Positions 1 through 11,444 of a stretch of 64,000 bases of DNA are shown here, piece after piece. This stretch comes from Isochrysis galbana (lineage: Eukaryota > Haptophyta > Isochrysidales > Isochrysidaceae): positions 2,225,131 through 2,289,130 of the forward strand of contig CM030936.1 in NCBI GenBank assembly GCA_018136815.1. Direction: 5' to 3'. The number at the start of each line of letters is the position of its first letter. The first letter of the stretch is position 1. The notes beneath the pieces are model-generated. The model worked only from the letters and a program-made list of their open reading frames with translations. It ran no database searches and was not told the origin of the DNA. The position numbers and the translations under genes are program-made.

Positions 1-1
1 G

Positions 2-796
2 GCGGACGAGTACATAGAGCCCTTTCTGCTCCGCTTTATCCTTGCCACTGCCGGAGACGAGCAGGAGGCGGCAGAGTGGCTCACTGAGACGACGCAGTGG
101 AGGCTGCGCACTGGAGCTGAAGAGGTTCGTGCCAAGGTGCTCGAGGGCTCGTGTCTCTTCGATCTGCACCCTGCCGTCGGCATCATCACCACCAACTTTC
201 CCTGCCTCGTTTCCCACGGCCACGCTCATGACGGAGGTCCGGTCTCCATCTTTGTGCATGATGGCTTCGACCCTCCGACGCTGATGGGGAAGCTTTCTCC
301 TGAGGAGTACCTCAGCGGCGTCGTGGCCATGTTCGAGTACAACATGGTGCAGTGCGACCGCCGCTCCAAAGAGTTGGACCGTCTCGTGAAGATCACCAAC
401 GTCTTCGACTTTGATCGGTTGACGATCAACCATCTCAATCTTCGCTTCCTCACGCAGTACACACGCCAATTCATCTCGCTCGATAAGAACTACCCTGAGT
501 CCTTCGACGCACTCCTGTGCATCAATGCGCCCGGTCTCTTTCAAGTCGGCTACCGTATCGCGCGCCCGTGGATGTCCCCCCAGTTCCGTGAGAAAATTAG
601 CATCCACTCGACACCCGAGGAGTCCGCTGAGGCAACTCTCCGCCAGATCCCGCGCAAGCATCTCCCTCAGGTCTTCGGTGGCGAGTGCGCAAAGATGCCA
701 CAAGAGGTCGCTGAGCGGGTCGGTTACACCAGCATCGACGAGACCAAGCGCGCAAAGCTCTTTTCGGGATACAAGCTCGGAGGGTACTATGCTTAA
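2..796 (+). CDS. CRAL-TRIO (Sec14-like) lipid-transfer protein, 5'-truncated
   Basis: The frame is open from base 2 to the TAA at 794-796, so the gene starts before the window. The first ~45 visible codons resemble the helical CRAL-TRIO N-terminal domain (FLLRFILATAGDEQEA). The rest matches a CRAL-TRIO lipid-binding fold, including GGPVSIFVHDGFDPPTL, a predicted strand-helix region with FDALLCINAPGLFQVGYR, and a C-terminal LPQVFGGECA, which is the family's usual 'LP.E.GG' segment. Sec14-type proteins bind phosphoinositides or other hydrophobic ligands and move them between membranes; the ligand here cannot be read. No introns are visible in the part present. The C-terminus is short (tail YKLGGYYA), so no GOLD domain follows. 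Confidence 0.85.
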   Translation, partial: ADEYIEPFLLRFILATAGDEQEAAEWLTETTQWRLRTGAEEVRAKVLEGSCLFDLHPAVGIITTNFPCLVSHGHAHDGGPVSIFVHDGFDPPTLMGKLSPEEYLSGVVAMFEYNMVQCDRRSKELDRLVKITNVFDFDRLTINHLNLRFLTQYTRQFISLDKNYPESFDALLCINAPGLFQVGYRIARPWMSPQFREKISIHSTPEESAEATLRQIPRKHLPQVFGGECAKMPQEVAERVGYTSIDETKRAKLFSGYKLGGYYA

Positions 797-1516
797 GACC
801 CGTTTCAAATGATTGATTTAACTTTTTGATGGAGCACAAACGATATTCGCTCCTTGCAGTCATGATGATCACTCAAATGGCGACTCTTGCATGAGGCATT
901 CATTGGTGTGCGACTCATTGTGCAACTGGATTCGTCGCCGAGCAGCCCGCAAGACTTGCCGAGCAGCGCCCATGGGGATAAAGCGGTACCCTTGCCCATC
1001 CTTCATGGTCCTTTCAGCCCACCTTTCAAGGTCTCGTCTTGGAACCCTCAAAGATCGACGGAATGGATGATGCGTCCCGAGTGACATCTCCACTCGTAGT
1101 ACTGTTCAGGGTGGCGTCGATTCTCCCAGTCTCGTCTAGATTCTTTGAACTTTGAGCGAATGGAATCATCGCGGTTTTTTGCTTATTCGGACCACATTAG
1201 CACACGGCATTGCATGCTTCTACTACCACACTATCATGCCCTTTTGAGGTGTGCACCCGAACCTTTGCAGCAATTATTTTCCCATCGTGGCAATCCAGAC
1301 GTAGAGGTGTATGAGTCTCCAAACCTTCCGTCTTCTTTCTATCACGGTCCGCGGGAGAGACCGGTCTAAAAAACGGCGGCGTCTGCGCTTGTCGTAGCAT
1401 GCGCGGTCACGCGCACGGTTGTTGGCACCTACATTAATGATGGCGTACCACCGATACAATGTGTGGCTTTTGGTCGCAGTTCTAAGTACATTTTCTCTAG
1501 CTCTGAGTGCCAACAA

Positions 1517-1541
1517 CTATCGTTGAACGGGTAGGATCATG
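1517..1541 (+). promoter_or_regulatory. Dyad-ATG unit, copy a (degenerate)
   Basis: CTATCGTT (1517-1524) is followed after one base by AACGGGTAG and then GATC-ATGGAGGGCGCG, with the ATG at 1539. It is the most degenerate of five copies in the window (others at 14522, 20847, 31588 minus, 40736 minus). The reading frame from this ATG closes after 17 codons, next to a repeat that begins near 1588. Confidence 0.45.
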
Positions 1542-1587
1542 GAGGGCGCGTCGCATCCCGTTTCGATCTCTTGCACCGCCCCGCGCG

Positions 1588-1700
1588 GGTAGGCCGACCT
1601 AAAAATAGAGGTGGGGGAGAGTGGGATAAAAAAACTCTTGTTGATCCGGAGGCCCACCATTTTTATCGTCGGACAGGGGGAAGATTTCCCCTCATCTCTC
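1588..1700 (+). repeat. Dispersed repeat H (copy 1)
   Basis: The segment around TAGAGGTGGGGGAGA, then AAAAAACTCTTGTTGAT and AGGCCCA, recurs with similar spacing at 30350-30440. It looks like an element end of unknown class. The rest of 797-2320 shows no convincing gene. Confidence 0.5.
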
Positions 1701-2320
1701 TCCCCGCTCTAATCAGAATCCGAGGCAGAGCGATGGCGACCGACCCGCCATATAGGCCGACCTTCGCCGCCCTCCAGCGAGAGAGCACGGCGGTGGTCAG
1801 CCCCCCTCGTCGATGGTGTTCGGACTAAATGGTCCGGGTACACCGGACACCGGTCGGCGGTCTCACCGGCGTTTCATGCCACCGCACTCGGCCGATTTCT
1901 GCTTCAACAGCTGTCGCATTCGCGAATCGACACTCGTTAGGCTTCGCTCTTCTCTTCGTCGTTCGGCATTTATCGTTATAATTCTCTGCTTTCTCTCGTT
2001 CTCGGTCAAAAGCTTCGCTTGGATGCATGGGATCGTGGGTTGTGGAGCGCCCTCTCTCTTTCTCTCGAAAGAGAAGGGAAGTTTCCCCACCTTTCTTCCT
2101 CCCAGGCGCCTCGCAGATAGGTTTAATTTGCTCTCCCCTGCGGTTCTTTATTTGCTTCTGGGGGCAATCAGGTTTAATTTACGACCTCTTCGTATCTCCC
2201 CCTTAGGCACACCGCACTTCTCTCGTCTTATTCGGTAGGTCTCTTGGAATCCTGCGTAGCAAGATTGCCTCTCGTTTCCGTTATGGTGCGATTCCCGTTC
2301 CAGACAAGATCGCCGACAGA

Positions 2321-3163
2321 TAGGGCCTGGTAAGAGTTTCGCGCCGGACCCCCCCAAGTTTCGCGCAAAAGTTTACAAAGTTTCGCACTAATCCACCCAA
2401 GTTTCGCAATAAGTTTCGCAAGTTTCGCGTCTTTTTCGAGGAGTTGTATGTACGTACATGCAATTTTAAATGTAGTTGTAGTTGGCTCTGCCAGGGTGCA
2501 AGGGTCTTTGCAAGGCCTGCGGGGATATCTTCACCCGCGCCTTCACCTGCGTCTGCGAGTGACGCACTTAGTTGTAGCCATCCCGGAAATCAGCCGGGAG
2601 ACGAGACGATAGGCACAAGGCACAACTAAGAACTAAGTGCGCACCCAGGACAATCCCGACACGAGGAGGGAACCAAAACGACACAAGTATACGAGCACGG
2701 CGCACAAAATACCTCGATAGGTAGGGCAACGATATCTATAGATAGTCTATAGCGCATAACGAAAGGCCTCCCTGGAACTCGCACTCCGAGCCGGGCCCAT
2801 GGTAGCAGAGCACCTGAGCACTTGGTTGGGCCGCACCCCCAAAACCAAAGTAAAAGGAACGAGGGGGGGGAGGTAAGGGGGCGAAGGAAAGGGAAGTAAG
2901 GGCGATGACGAACGGGAGGTAGAAAGAGGATGCCAGTCTAGCAATAGGTGTTAGCCCTGAATCTTCAGATTTTTTTTTCGCTCCTCGTTACTTGCCTCTC
3001 GCTAGCGGCGACCGTAACCGTAACGTCGTGACGGTAAGGGTAAGTTTCGCGGAGTTTCGCATATGGGCAATTTTGGGGCCCAAGTTTCGCGAAAGTTTCA
3101 GGGCCAAAAATGTGACCCAAGTTTCTTTCGCAATGAGTTTCGCGAAACTCTTACCCGGCCCTA
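2321..3163. mobile_element. Non-autonomous hAT-like element (MITE), 843 bp
   Basis: Terminal inverted repeats start TAGGGCC(T/G)GGTAAGAG: the left one is 2321-2343, and the reverse complement at 3141-3163 matches 22 of 23 bases. Both ends are flanked by the identical 8-bp direct repeat CCGACAGA (2313-2320 and 3164-3171). An 8-bp target duplication and a YARNG-type terminus are hallmarks of the hAT superfamily. Near the left end AGTTTCGC occurs about six times and near the right end about four times, as expected of subterminal transposase sites. No transposase is encoded. Around 2490-2575 there is a segment shared with 52360-52450. Confidence 0.85.
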
Positions 3164-3171
3164 CCGACAGA

Positions 3172-3813
3172 TCGCCCTTTGATCGTCGTCCGTCGTTGTC
3201 TGATCGGAGTGTTTGGGTTTGATTTTAGTCGAGTTACGTGAGAAAGTCGTGGGGCGAGAGTCGGGGTGTTTTTCCTGGGTGTCTCTGTCCGTCGTCTTGT
3301 CGTCAGTCGTCATCCGTCGTCGCTCTCGCTCTCGTCGCTCTCGCTCTCGTAACACTCAGACCCTACAATCTCGCCTCGCCTCGCCAGCCCCTGCCATCAC
3401 AGCCCTCCTCACACTCACCCTCGCCTCTCGCTACTCGCTCGATGTCGCTCTCGCCGCCGTCCTCGCCCTCGCTCAAGCCCGCCTGCCCGCCTTCCTCTGC
3501 TGACGGGCTTCAGCCCGTCAGCACCTCCGAAGTCGTCTCCTCCGCCGCGCCTGCCGCCGGCTTCGCCCCTTCCTCATTGCCCTCAGGCCCTATGGGCCAC
3601 TCCAATTCGTCAACAGCCCACGCAGCATGGCCGCCAGCCCCACACCACACCACTTCCAGCCCCAACCTGAGGATGATGACACCGGCTTGCCTACGCGCTC
3701 CTACGCACAGAACCCCATCTAGCATATTGGTACGCTGCCTGACGTTGTGTATGCAATGTTCAACAATTGTGTACCACATGTGGATCGCCTTCTTCCAAAA
3801 TCATGAGAGCTGA
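3172..3813 (+). mobile_element. LTR-type element fragment, family D (leader plus gag-like start)
   Basis: The pyrimidine-rich leader and the start of a Pro/Ser-rich frame at 3442 (MSLSPPSSPSLKPACPPSSA) match the family D copies at 38271 (plus) and 30876 (minus), which begin MSAPSSRSPSPKPVLPP. The frame runs to 3813 but similarity fades after about 3620. A piece of the same sequence (GACGGGCTTCAGCCCGTCAG, a perfect hairpin near 3505) recurs near 52515. The element is a fragment; no protease or polymerase is present. Confidence 0.55.
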
Positions 3814-3829
3814 TAAACTGTTACCCCAT

Positions 3830-4200
3830 CCTTGGTCTAGGGTCCAGGGGCAGGGGCCAGGGGGGAGGGGCAGGGTGGGTACGAGAGATGGCCCATGTGG
3901 GCCTGGGAATGCGCCGCCTCCTAGCCCGCGCCCACTGTGGGTCTAGGTGGTGGCTGCTCAGCTCATGCCAAAGGCAGGGTCTAAGGGTGACCGACAGGCC
4001 CACCGGGAGGGGAGCGCATTGAGCAGCTTGGAGCTTGAGGGGGAGGGGCCGCACGAGGCGCCTCCCTCACCCATGTGAACTAACTACTAAGTATAAACTG
4101 AGTTGTGCGCGGGCCAGGAGAGGGCGAGGGCTAGAGGCACACAAGCAAGGCCGTAGCAAAAGCCCCCCCCCCCCCCCTCCCCCCCACGCCCCTCCAATAG
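3830..4200 (+). repeat. Family B repeat end
   Basis: The segment ending CCATGTGAACTAACTACTAAGTATAAACT near 4100 matches the recurrent end of family B (25470, 40540, and reversed at 51810, 52855, 63500). A C-run of 14 bases follows at about 4165. No gene is seen between 3814 and the end of the ABC-F gene at 4422. Confidence 0.5.
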
Positions 4201-4421
4201 CGCATGACGGCACTTCGCCCTTGTCGTCTCAACGTGGCGTTGTAGCGTGCACAGGGTACATGCGCCGACAAACATAGGCACTATTCCTACACCTTGTGCA
4301 CACGATGCACAAAATTCCCTACGTCGTAGCCCGCAGCGACTCAAATAGGATGGGGTGTGGCACAGTGTGAAACAAGGCATAGGTCGCGCGGAAGATGCAG
4401 GGGTCGCGCGAGAGAAAGAAA

Positions 4422-7400
4422 TCACTCAATAGGCTTGAGCTTGCTCAGCTGCTGCTTGCGGAAGGCTTCAAAGGATGTTGCGCGTCGCACCGAGTGCTCC
4501 TCCACAACCCAGACCTGTTGTTCACGCCGGCGGTGGGAGATGAGGTTAGCTAGATCTAGTCAAGTAGCGACTCGGCTAAGTTAAAAACCTCGCATGGCAG
4601 GAGCCTAGCACATGCGCTTCACCTCGTTGGCCACGCGTGACACGAAGTACTGGTCGTGCGAGACCAAGACGACAGCGCCGGCAAAGCGTTCCACGCAGTC
4701 GGCTAGTGCTGCAATAGACCTGCACCAAGAGGAATAAGCAACAGTCAGATCCTTCCCCGTGGACCGGGCATGCGATTATGGTGGCGGTGCTTTCAGAGCA
4801 ATAGATAGTCATGGTCTAACTTCCCAAGATGTCTCGCGCAAAGCATCAGCCACCGCGATGAGTCATGGCTAAGGGATGATGCATGGCGACGTCCCAAGAG
4901 CGCGTGCATGTGATAAACATTGGCTTGGCATCCAGATGCGCCGGAAGGGCACGGCGCGGGCAGGCCCGTGCGCAAAAGGGACACCCGGCGGCTAGTGATG
5001 ACCCTACTCGAGATCAAGATTGTTCGTCGGCTCGTCAAGCACGAGGACATGTGGCTGCGCATATGAAACAGCGGCGAGGGCCACGCGAGAGCGTTGTCCA
5101 CCCGAAAGAGCCGAGCTAGGTACGTTTTGTTGACGCTCGGTAACGCCGCAATTGGCAAGGTGCGATCGCAGCCCCTGTGGCCAAGGGTGAGCGAAATAAT
5201 ACTTATTCCATTTGCCTCGCCCGTGCACTTGCGTGGGCAGGCCGTGCGTCAAAACGACAGGTCCGCAACTCTAGCCGCGTGCCTGTTCGTGGGAGAGCGA
5301 TCCATCGCCGGGAAACCGATCCATCATGAACTGGAGTGGGGATAGAGTGAGATCGATCTGGTCGGCGTGGTGCTGATTGACGAGACCGATGCGTGCGCCC
5401 GCGTTGCGGTAGATCTCGCCAGATGTCGGCTCAAGCTCGCCTAGGAGTAGCTTGACTAGAGTAGTCTTGCCGTTGCCGTTCTCACCGAGTAGAACGATTC
5501 TACGAGCCAACAGGTTGGTGTTGCCCACCAGTCAATTCTGGGGATTCAGGTGGCTCCGGCACTCGGATTGGTACCAGAGCGGGGGTGAATGTAGGGATGG
5601 GGGTAGCCGATGCTCGTTTCGTCGACTTTGAAGTGGGCGCTGAAACTCGAGCGCACGTCCCTGCACTGTGAGGGTAGGCTCGCCCTACCTTGACTGCGCA
5701 TCGACGCCAAACTCGGCTTTGGAGAAGAGCTCGTTCTTTGTGTCACCATCGTAGCTAAAGCCAACTTGCTTCATCTGACGATTGGAGCAGGCCGAGGCCG
5801 TCAGGTCAATACGAATGGCGGGGCTTCCCTACTGCGCGGTGACGCGCCCATCTGTCACGCCCGTTCTATGTGCTAACAGCTAGGCGCAACGGGTTCGCAG
5901 ATTCATGTCGGCCAGCTCATCTGACCTGAACTAAATATCCACTGAGCTCACCACCTGCCTTGAGTGTGAGGGGCAGCTCCATATCTTCCATCAGTGCAGC
6001 CGCCTCCTCGTTCATTTCGGCCTGCGCTTGCTCAAGCTTCTCGGCCTGCATCAAAGGTGTCAAGCGAGATGTGGGTACATCTGACGAGGGAACCTCAAGC
6101 GCACGAATTGCTTGAGATCCCCAATGGCATGCGCTGCCTCACACAGGAGTGGCGAGACACCCACCTGCTTCTCTTTCATCTTCATTTTGTTGATTTGCGA
6201 CGAGGCGCCCCCATACTTGAATCCGTGGCCCGCGTATTCTTTGAGCTTCTTGACCTGTACGGTTCAAATAGGGCACCATCGATGATCGTGGACTATAGCG
6301 CATGATATGCGAGTTGTCACGCCGAGGCATCGGTTACATGCCTAGGAGACGAATTGCTCATTTCCCGTGCTTTGCATATGGACAAGTGACGCATGCGAAG
6401 CATGACACACCTCTTCCGCTCGGAGAGCTGCCGCGCGCTCGAAGGTTTTCTGCTGTTGAGCGCGTCGCTTTGCCCACATATCGTAGTTGCCATGCGACTG
6501 CGTGAGTCTTCGAGCTATTCCTGAAGGGACGCCCGAGGAGAAGCTTAACGAAAAGGATGGACAACCACTCGTCTGTGGGCGCTCCCGAAAGGGCTCACCG
6601 ATTGGTGATACGCCCATTGAATCGATGTTTCGATAGACGGGGCTTGGAGCAGGCAGCATCACGTGCGAGATGCTTTGAATCACCAGAGGCAGGATGTGAA
6701 AGCACGCCAAGGTACATGGCTAGTGTACATGCATGCACTAATGCAGGAGGATTAGGGCATGGGCGTGGCGACGCCGGACGTGGCGAATTGAATTGAATTG
6801 GCGCACCCGAGAGGTGGAGGACGTCCGTAGCGACCGCATCGAGAAAGACGCGGTCATGAGATACAACTACGACCATACGGTCGGACCAAATGGGGTTCGT
6901 AGTCAACTCACGGGTCAGCCAGAGCACCTGCCATTTGCGAGTGGCATGTTCATAACTAAGCACAACATGAACATGTGGCTTGGAGGAGTACGTATGTTGT
7001 GCGGACCAAGCACAACATGAACACGTGGCTTGGAGGAACATATATATGCTGTGCAGTATTCTCCAGGCGGACGCATGCACAGGTCATATGCGGCTGAATT
7101 CGACGAGGGCTGGGGGGTGCGCTTCACCGCCCCGATCGACAGATGGTTTGTAGGCTCATCGAGCATCAGCACGTCGGGGCGCGCAAAAATGGCGGCCGCG
7201 AGGCATGTCCGCACTCGCCAACCACCAGAAAGCGCTGACATCGGACGTGTGCGCAAGTCAGCCGAGAAGCCAAGGTTGATCAACAGTGCGAGTGCGCGGC
7301 CTTCAGCAGCGTCGGCACCGATGAGATCCAGGCGTTCCATCACCTCTGCGGCAAATCGGAAGCGCAGAGTCCTTAGAGTTGTTTAGACTTGGTTTGATTT

Positions 7401-8731
7401 CACCATCCCCAATGGAAGGGAGACGAGGGGGGCCTTTGAGAATGAATTAGGAGTGCGTCACGGCTCGTACGGAAGCACTTCTGACCCCTTCGTTTTTCCT
7501 CTGCAGCTCACCCCGGTGCCAGGAGTCGGTGCGCGCCGCCAACTGGTCTGCGAACAGTGCAACATGCAGGCGCTTCTAACCACAACAAGCCATAAATGGG
7601 CAACTCACCAGCAAGTCGCGTAGGGTCCGCATCGGTCGCTTCTTGCAGCTTCCTGGCCTCTTCCAATAGCAGCGTGCGTTCGACATCCGCCTCCAGGACA
7701 ACCTGAGAGGAAGAGCCAGGCGAGATCGCGTGAATTCGAGGGCACTCAGCCCTACTGATTCTAGGTGAGAGCACAGTTTATTCACCCAAATGGACACCCT
7801 CCACGCAGCCCACGCTCTCTCACAGCAGAGATACGCGGAAACCGACCCGACCCCGTGACAATTCCTCACAGAGCACCGATTCGATAGCGCTGTCTCATGA
7901 CGTGCTCACCTCGAGAGGTGTTCGTTTCATGGCCTCCTCATCCAGCTTGACTTCCTGCGAGACGTAGTGTATAGTGAGCGCCGCTGGGATGTCACCGAGC
8001 TGCCGAGATGCCAAGCTGCGCAAGAGCGTCGACTTGCCAGTGCCGTTGCGCCCGATGAGTCCGTAGCGACGGCCGCGTTGCAACGTAAATGTGGCATTTT
8101 CAAGCAGATCAGGCCCTCCACCAGGGTTGGGCATCGAGAAGGGCTTCGCCTCAACTGAGCCTAGATATGCACCTCGCTCTCGCCTTAAGCGGACTGCCTG
8201 CACCCTCGCTGCCTCCAGCAGCTCATCTTCCTTCGCCCTCTGCGCGGCGACCTTGTCATACATCCTACGCGTCGCCCTCCGCTCTTCCTCACGAGCAGCC
8301 TTTCGCTTTTTTCGGTCTTCCATGGCCTCATCGATGCCCACAAGTCGGCCGCCGAGCTCGTACTCCTCTGGCTGTTTGAACAGCTCCCCACCGACCTCGG
8401 CTAGATTGATCGACTCGACGAGGAGCTTGGGTGCGGAGGAGTCGGTGGGCATACGCGTCGCCTCCGCCACCTCCGCATTCTCGCCTACCACGCTGTCGGT
8501 GGAAGGCAAGATGGCTGCCATCAGCTGCTGCGCCTTGGCCTTAGCCGCACTTTCGCTCTCACAGTACTCGTAAGAGAGGAGGAACTCGGCGAGCGCATCG
8601 AGCAGCTCGCCACCTGTGTCTTCGCCGTTGATGAACATCTCCACGATGTACTCCATCACGTCCTCGTCCAGCCCTGAGAGCAACGAGGAGCACGCGGAGC
8701 GCACCGCATCCTCCGACGGCGCCATCGCCAC
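4422..8731 (-). CDS. ABC-F family ATPase (GCN20/ABCF3-like), multi-exon
   Basis: Soluble twin-ATPase of the ABC-F family; relatives act on ribosomes in translation control. The start is ATG 8731-8729. Exon 1 (to ~7911) encodes a PWI-like helical N-terminus and the first Walker [15 protein letters not shown]. Later exons encode a linker helix pair (~7610-7705), signature LSGGWRVR and Walker [12 protein letters not shown] (~7128-7345), SHDRVFL (~6790-6905), the inter-domain linker (~5690-6530), second Walker [13 protein letters not shown] (~5290-5520), LSGGQRSR and [14 protein letters not shown] (5008 to ~5190), SHDQYF (4623-4719) and the tail (4422-4514, stop TGA). Most junctions fit GT-AG; the one between ~5290 and 5190 is unresolved and may use GC-AG. 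The first D-loop reads NHLSIGA instead of the usual NHLD. There is no transmembrane segment. Confidence 0.9.
6958..7055. repeat. Tandem imperfect duplication inside an ABC-F intron
   Basis: AGCACAACATGAACATGTGG and the sequence after it (TTGGAGGA...TATG.TGTGC) occurs twice head to tail, about 51 bases apart. It lies wholly in the intron between the first Walker B exon and the next exon. Confidence 0.75.
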
Positions 8732-8829
8732 GCGCCGCGTCCCGATCTATTCGGGGAATCGTTTGGTTCGCTCTAAAAACGTAACATCGCAGGGTGGCGA
8801 CGGCGGAGTACGGAGTCCTAGCCTAGATG

Positions 8830-8995
8830 GCGTATACACACCGACAGGCCCGCGTATACCTATTATACGCGTGTATACGGGTCTGGCATGTATACACACT
8901 GTATACACAGCTGTATACACATACGGGGTAGGGGGTGGGGGGGGAGGCTCTATATATATATACTTACGTATATACACATATACACATACAGCACT
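8830..8995. repeat. GTATAC-rich palindromic cluster and TA microsatellite
   Basis: Several GTATAC palindromes occur in about 90 bases, including a perfect hairpin GCGTATA-CCTAT-TATACGC (~8861) and TGTATACA-CAGC-TGTATACA (~8900). A G-run and an alternating TATATA/ACATA tract follow. The cluster lies ~100 bp upstream of the ABC-F start. From 9000 to 9640 nothing else is recognisable except G/C homopolymers at ~9250 and ~9580. Confidence 0.7.
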
Positions 8996-9646
8996 ATAGA
9001 ATATTTTTGTTTTTGTATGTACTACTATGTATAGGGACATAGGGACCCATCGTCAGCCCATCGCCCACATCATCACCCGCCTTCCTGAATGGTGTATTTT
9101 ACTGCCATCTGCCATCCTCTCATGTAGATACAGTATATAGTAACACACCCTCTCTCTACATAAGACATAAGTGTACAAGTGTCTAGTGTGCACCTGTACG
9201 TAATATGTATTAGGGGTATTAATGCATCATATACAAAAGCTTCAGCTGGGGGGGGGGGGCTGTCAGCTGCTTCACATCGAAGCAGAGTGGGCAGAGACCC
9301 AGCCAGAGCTCCAGAGATGGGCTCGTGCCCACAAAAAGAGAAAAACTCGAGAACACTGTGGCACTCAAGGCTAAAACGCAAAACGAAATCAAATAACAAA
9401 TAAATTTCATAAAGAAATGGGAATTTTATTGAAAGAAGTAAAGAATGAGATGGACACATCTTCAACATGGAAGGGCGGAGCGGAAGATAGTGTTTTTCAA
9501 AGATACGTAATACTCTTGAAGAAAATAAAAAGAATTGAAGTTTGCGAAGAAGCTACGGGCCGTGTCGCCCCCCCCCCCCCCGGGAAGGGGGGGGGGAGCG
9601 TGGTGGGAAAAAGCGCTGGTGACTGGTGAGCGCGCAGGAGGGCACC

Positions 9647-9931
9647 ATGCCGGGGGGTGAGGCTGTGAGGGAAGCCGCTGAGGAGGAGGGAGATGACGAC
9701 CGGGGTGTCCGGCGCACCCCGAGTGAGACGCCGAGGCATGCAGACTCACGTCGGTCTCCGCCTACCACGCGGGAGATGGCATCGCAGACGGACAACAACG
9801 GCGAAGGCGAGTGCATGGCATGGTTGACGGGCAAGCAAATTTGTATGGTCAAATGCAATCTGAAATCTAATAAAGCGTGTCCGGGTTACTGTGTAAACGG
9901 AGTTAGTTGCTTATACCGCCACGGTGAATAG
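9647..9931 (+). CDS. LINE ORF1-like protein with CCCH-type cysteine motif
   Basis: A 94-residue frame from ATG 9647 to TAG 9929-9931. The N-terminus is acidic and disordered (EEEGDDDRG). The C-terminus holds a cysteine cluster spaced C-x11-C-x5-C-x3-H (KCNLKS...YCVNGVSCLYRHG), which fits a CCCH zinc finger, a plausible nucleic-acid-binding module for a retrotransposon ORF1. It overlaps the ORF2-like frame, which is open from 9897, by 35 bases in a +1 relation. The region is visibly lower in GC than the flanking genes, consistent with a mobile element. An ORF1 identity is inferred from position and motif only. Confidence 0.55.
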   Translation: MPGGEAVREAAEEEGDDDRGVRRTPSETPRHADSRRSPPTTREMASQTDNNGEGECMAWLTGKQICMVKCNLKSNKACPGYCVNGVSCLYRHGE

Positions 9932-11444
9932 TAGCGATCTAAAGATTGCAACATACAATTTGAATGGAGCAAAACATAAGCTAGCATCTACTCTAGCGCA
10001 AGCGAGATTAGGAGGAGTCCACATCTTGTATGCGCAAGAATTGCATCATTACACCGACGGATGGCACTTGAGGGTGCGAAACTTGGCCCGGTCCCTAGAG
10101 GGAACCCAGGGCTCCCCGATATGGATATGGCACGATCTTTTTCACAAACCTCCGGCGATCCACTACTCTCATAGGTCGAAGTGGGAGTCTCTACAGACTG
10201 TTATAGTCCACAATACTATAAACCCGGATGCGGGGGACATATACACCACAGAAGAATGCGCGGCCTACTTGCCGGAAGGGGAACGTTGGATACGCCATAG
10301 AGGGAATTACATATCGGTAGGCCCCTTTCTTAAGTCGTGGGAAAAGATATCCGAATGGACTAGATCAAGACTAGTAAATTCCACATCTGACTATATGGAC
10401 CTTCTTAGAAGGCAAGCGAAGCCTCCGCCCCAGGCTCCGGAGGAGCAAGAGTTAGTTCCTCAGGAAGATCCTGACGCGCATGACCTAGGAGACATTCTAG
10501 TGGACAATGAACATAACTTTTACTTGCGCCGGAGAGGCGACTACCACAAAGTCCGTCTCAATGTTATGGGAGAGCCTCACATCCATGAGCGGATCAGCCC
10601 TCAGCTAGTGCCCGACGGGCTATGCACTCCACTGAAGTGGGGACGAGCGTACGAAGGCCCGGCGGAAACAGCTTATCCGATACCTCAAGAATACACGCTA
10701 AAAGGCACGCATACTACCCTAGAGGATGTAAGTGTCAAAGTTCTGACCAAAGCGTTCCTCGCACTGAGGAAAACAAAAGCGCAAAAATCCACGCTAAGAT
10801 GGGAAAAAAGGCTTCCGGCCCTCACCGGAAAATGGAAACAGGTATCGCAATTGTACAAATACAACTTTCTAACACCTAGAGACTCCCATATGCATTTCAA
10901 ACATGTCCTACATAGGAGATTAGCTACGGCGAACCGTTTCGCTGACGATCCAACATGCCGCTTTTGCGGCATTGCCCCCGAGAGTTCCACTCACCTAGCC
11001 TCGTGTATCGCGACGGAGCCCGTATTTGAATTCATAGAGGGACTTCTGGGCATTAGCCTTAGGCCGGGATCCGAAAAAGCCCAGCGTCTTTTCTGTTACC
11101 AGGTGGATAGACCGCACCCCTCCTCGGGATACTTAGGTATCCTGGAGTGGAGGTATATCCTAACCGACTTTTATAACATCCAATATGGCAACGCGGACGG
11201 CAGGTCTGTTAGGTCGATCTTAAGAGCGATAATTTCGAGATATCATCTGCTAGTGACGGCGAAAGTCGGTTTCTTTCAGAGGCTAAAAAAACAACGAGAG
11301 AATATGGGTTTACGCGCCCCGAGCAATAAACATATCAAGAAAATGATAAGCCCGCTGTATACGGTGGACAAGGATTTCAACTTAGGAACGTCGGAGGACC
11401 TTTTGCAAGCGGCAAGGGGTCTGGACCTAAGACACATCACTTAA
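9897..11444 (+). CDS. Internally deleted LINE ORF2 (endonuclease start joined to post-RT C-terminus)
   Basis: The frame is open from 9897 to TAA 11444 (515 codons). Its first residues, KIATYNLNGAKHKLASTL, are the start of an endonuclease/exonuclease/phosphatase domain as in non-LTR retrotransposons. After ~30 residues it passes to WHLRVRNLARSLEGT...FLKSW, typical of the region after reverse transcriptase, and then to a zf-RVT-like finger with CRFCGIAPESSTHLASC near 10960. The endonuclease core and the whole reverse transcriptase are missing, yet the join is in frame and no stop has appeared. No ATG precedes about codon 160, so expression would need frameshifting or reinitiation from ORF1 (GTGAATAG at 9924-9931). 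Probably a non-autonomous LINE derivative. Confidence 0.7.
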   Translation, partial: TELVAYTATVNSSDLKIATYNLNGAKHKLASTLAQARLGGVHILYAQELHHYTDGWHLRVRNLARSLEGTQGSPIWIWHDLFHKPPAIHYSHRSKWESLQTVIVHNTINPDAGDIYTTEECAAYLPEGERWIRHRGNYISVGPFLKSWEKISEWTRSRLVNSTSDYMDLLRRQAKPPPQAPEEQELVPQEDPDAHDLGDILVDNEHNFYLRRRGDYHKVRLNVMGEPHIHERISPQLVPDGLCTPLKWGRAYEGPAETAYPIPQEYTLKGTHTTLEDVSVKVLTKAFLALRKTKAQKSTLRWEKRLPALTGKWKQVSQLYKYNFLTPRDSHMHFKHVLHRRLATANRFADDPTCRFCGIAPESSTHLASCIATEPVFEFIEGLLGISLRPGSEKAQRLFCYQVDRPHPSSGYLGILEWRYILTDFYNIQYGNADGRSVRSILRAIISRYHLLVTAKVGFFQRLKKQRENMGLRAPSNKHIKKMISPLYTVDKDFNLGTSEDLLQAARGLDLRHIT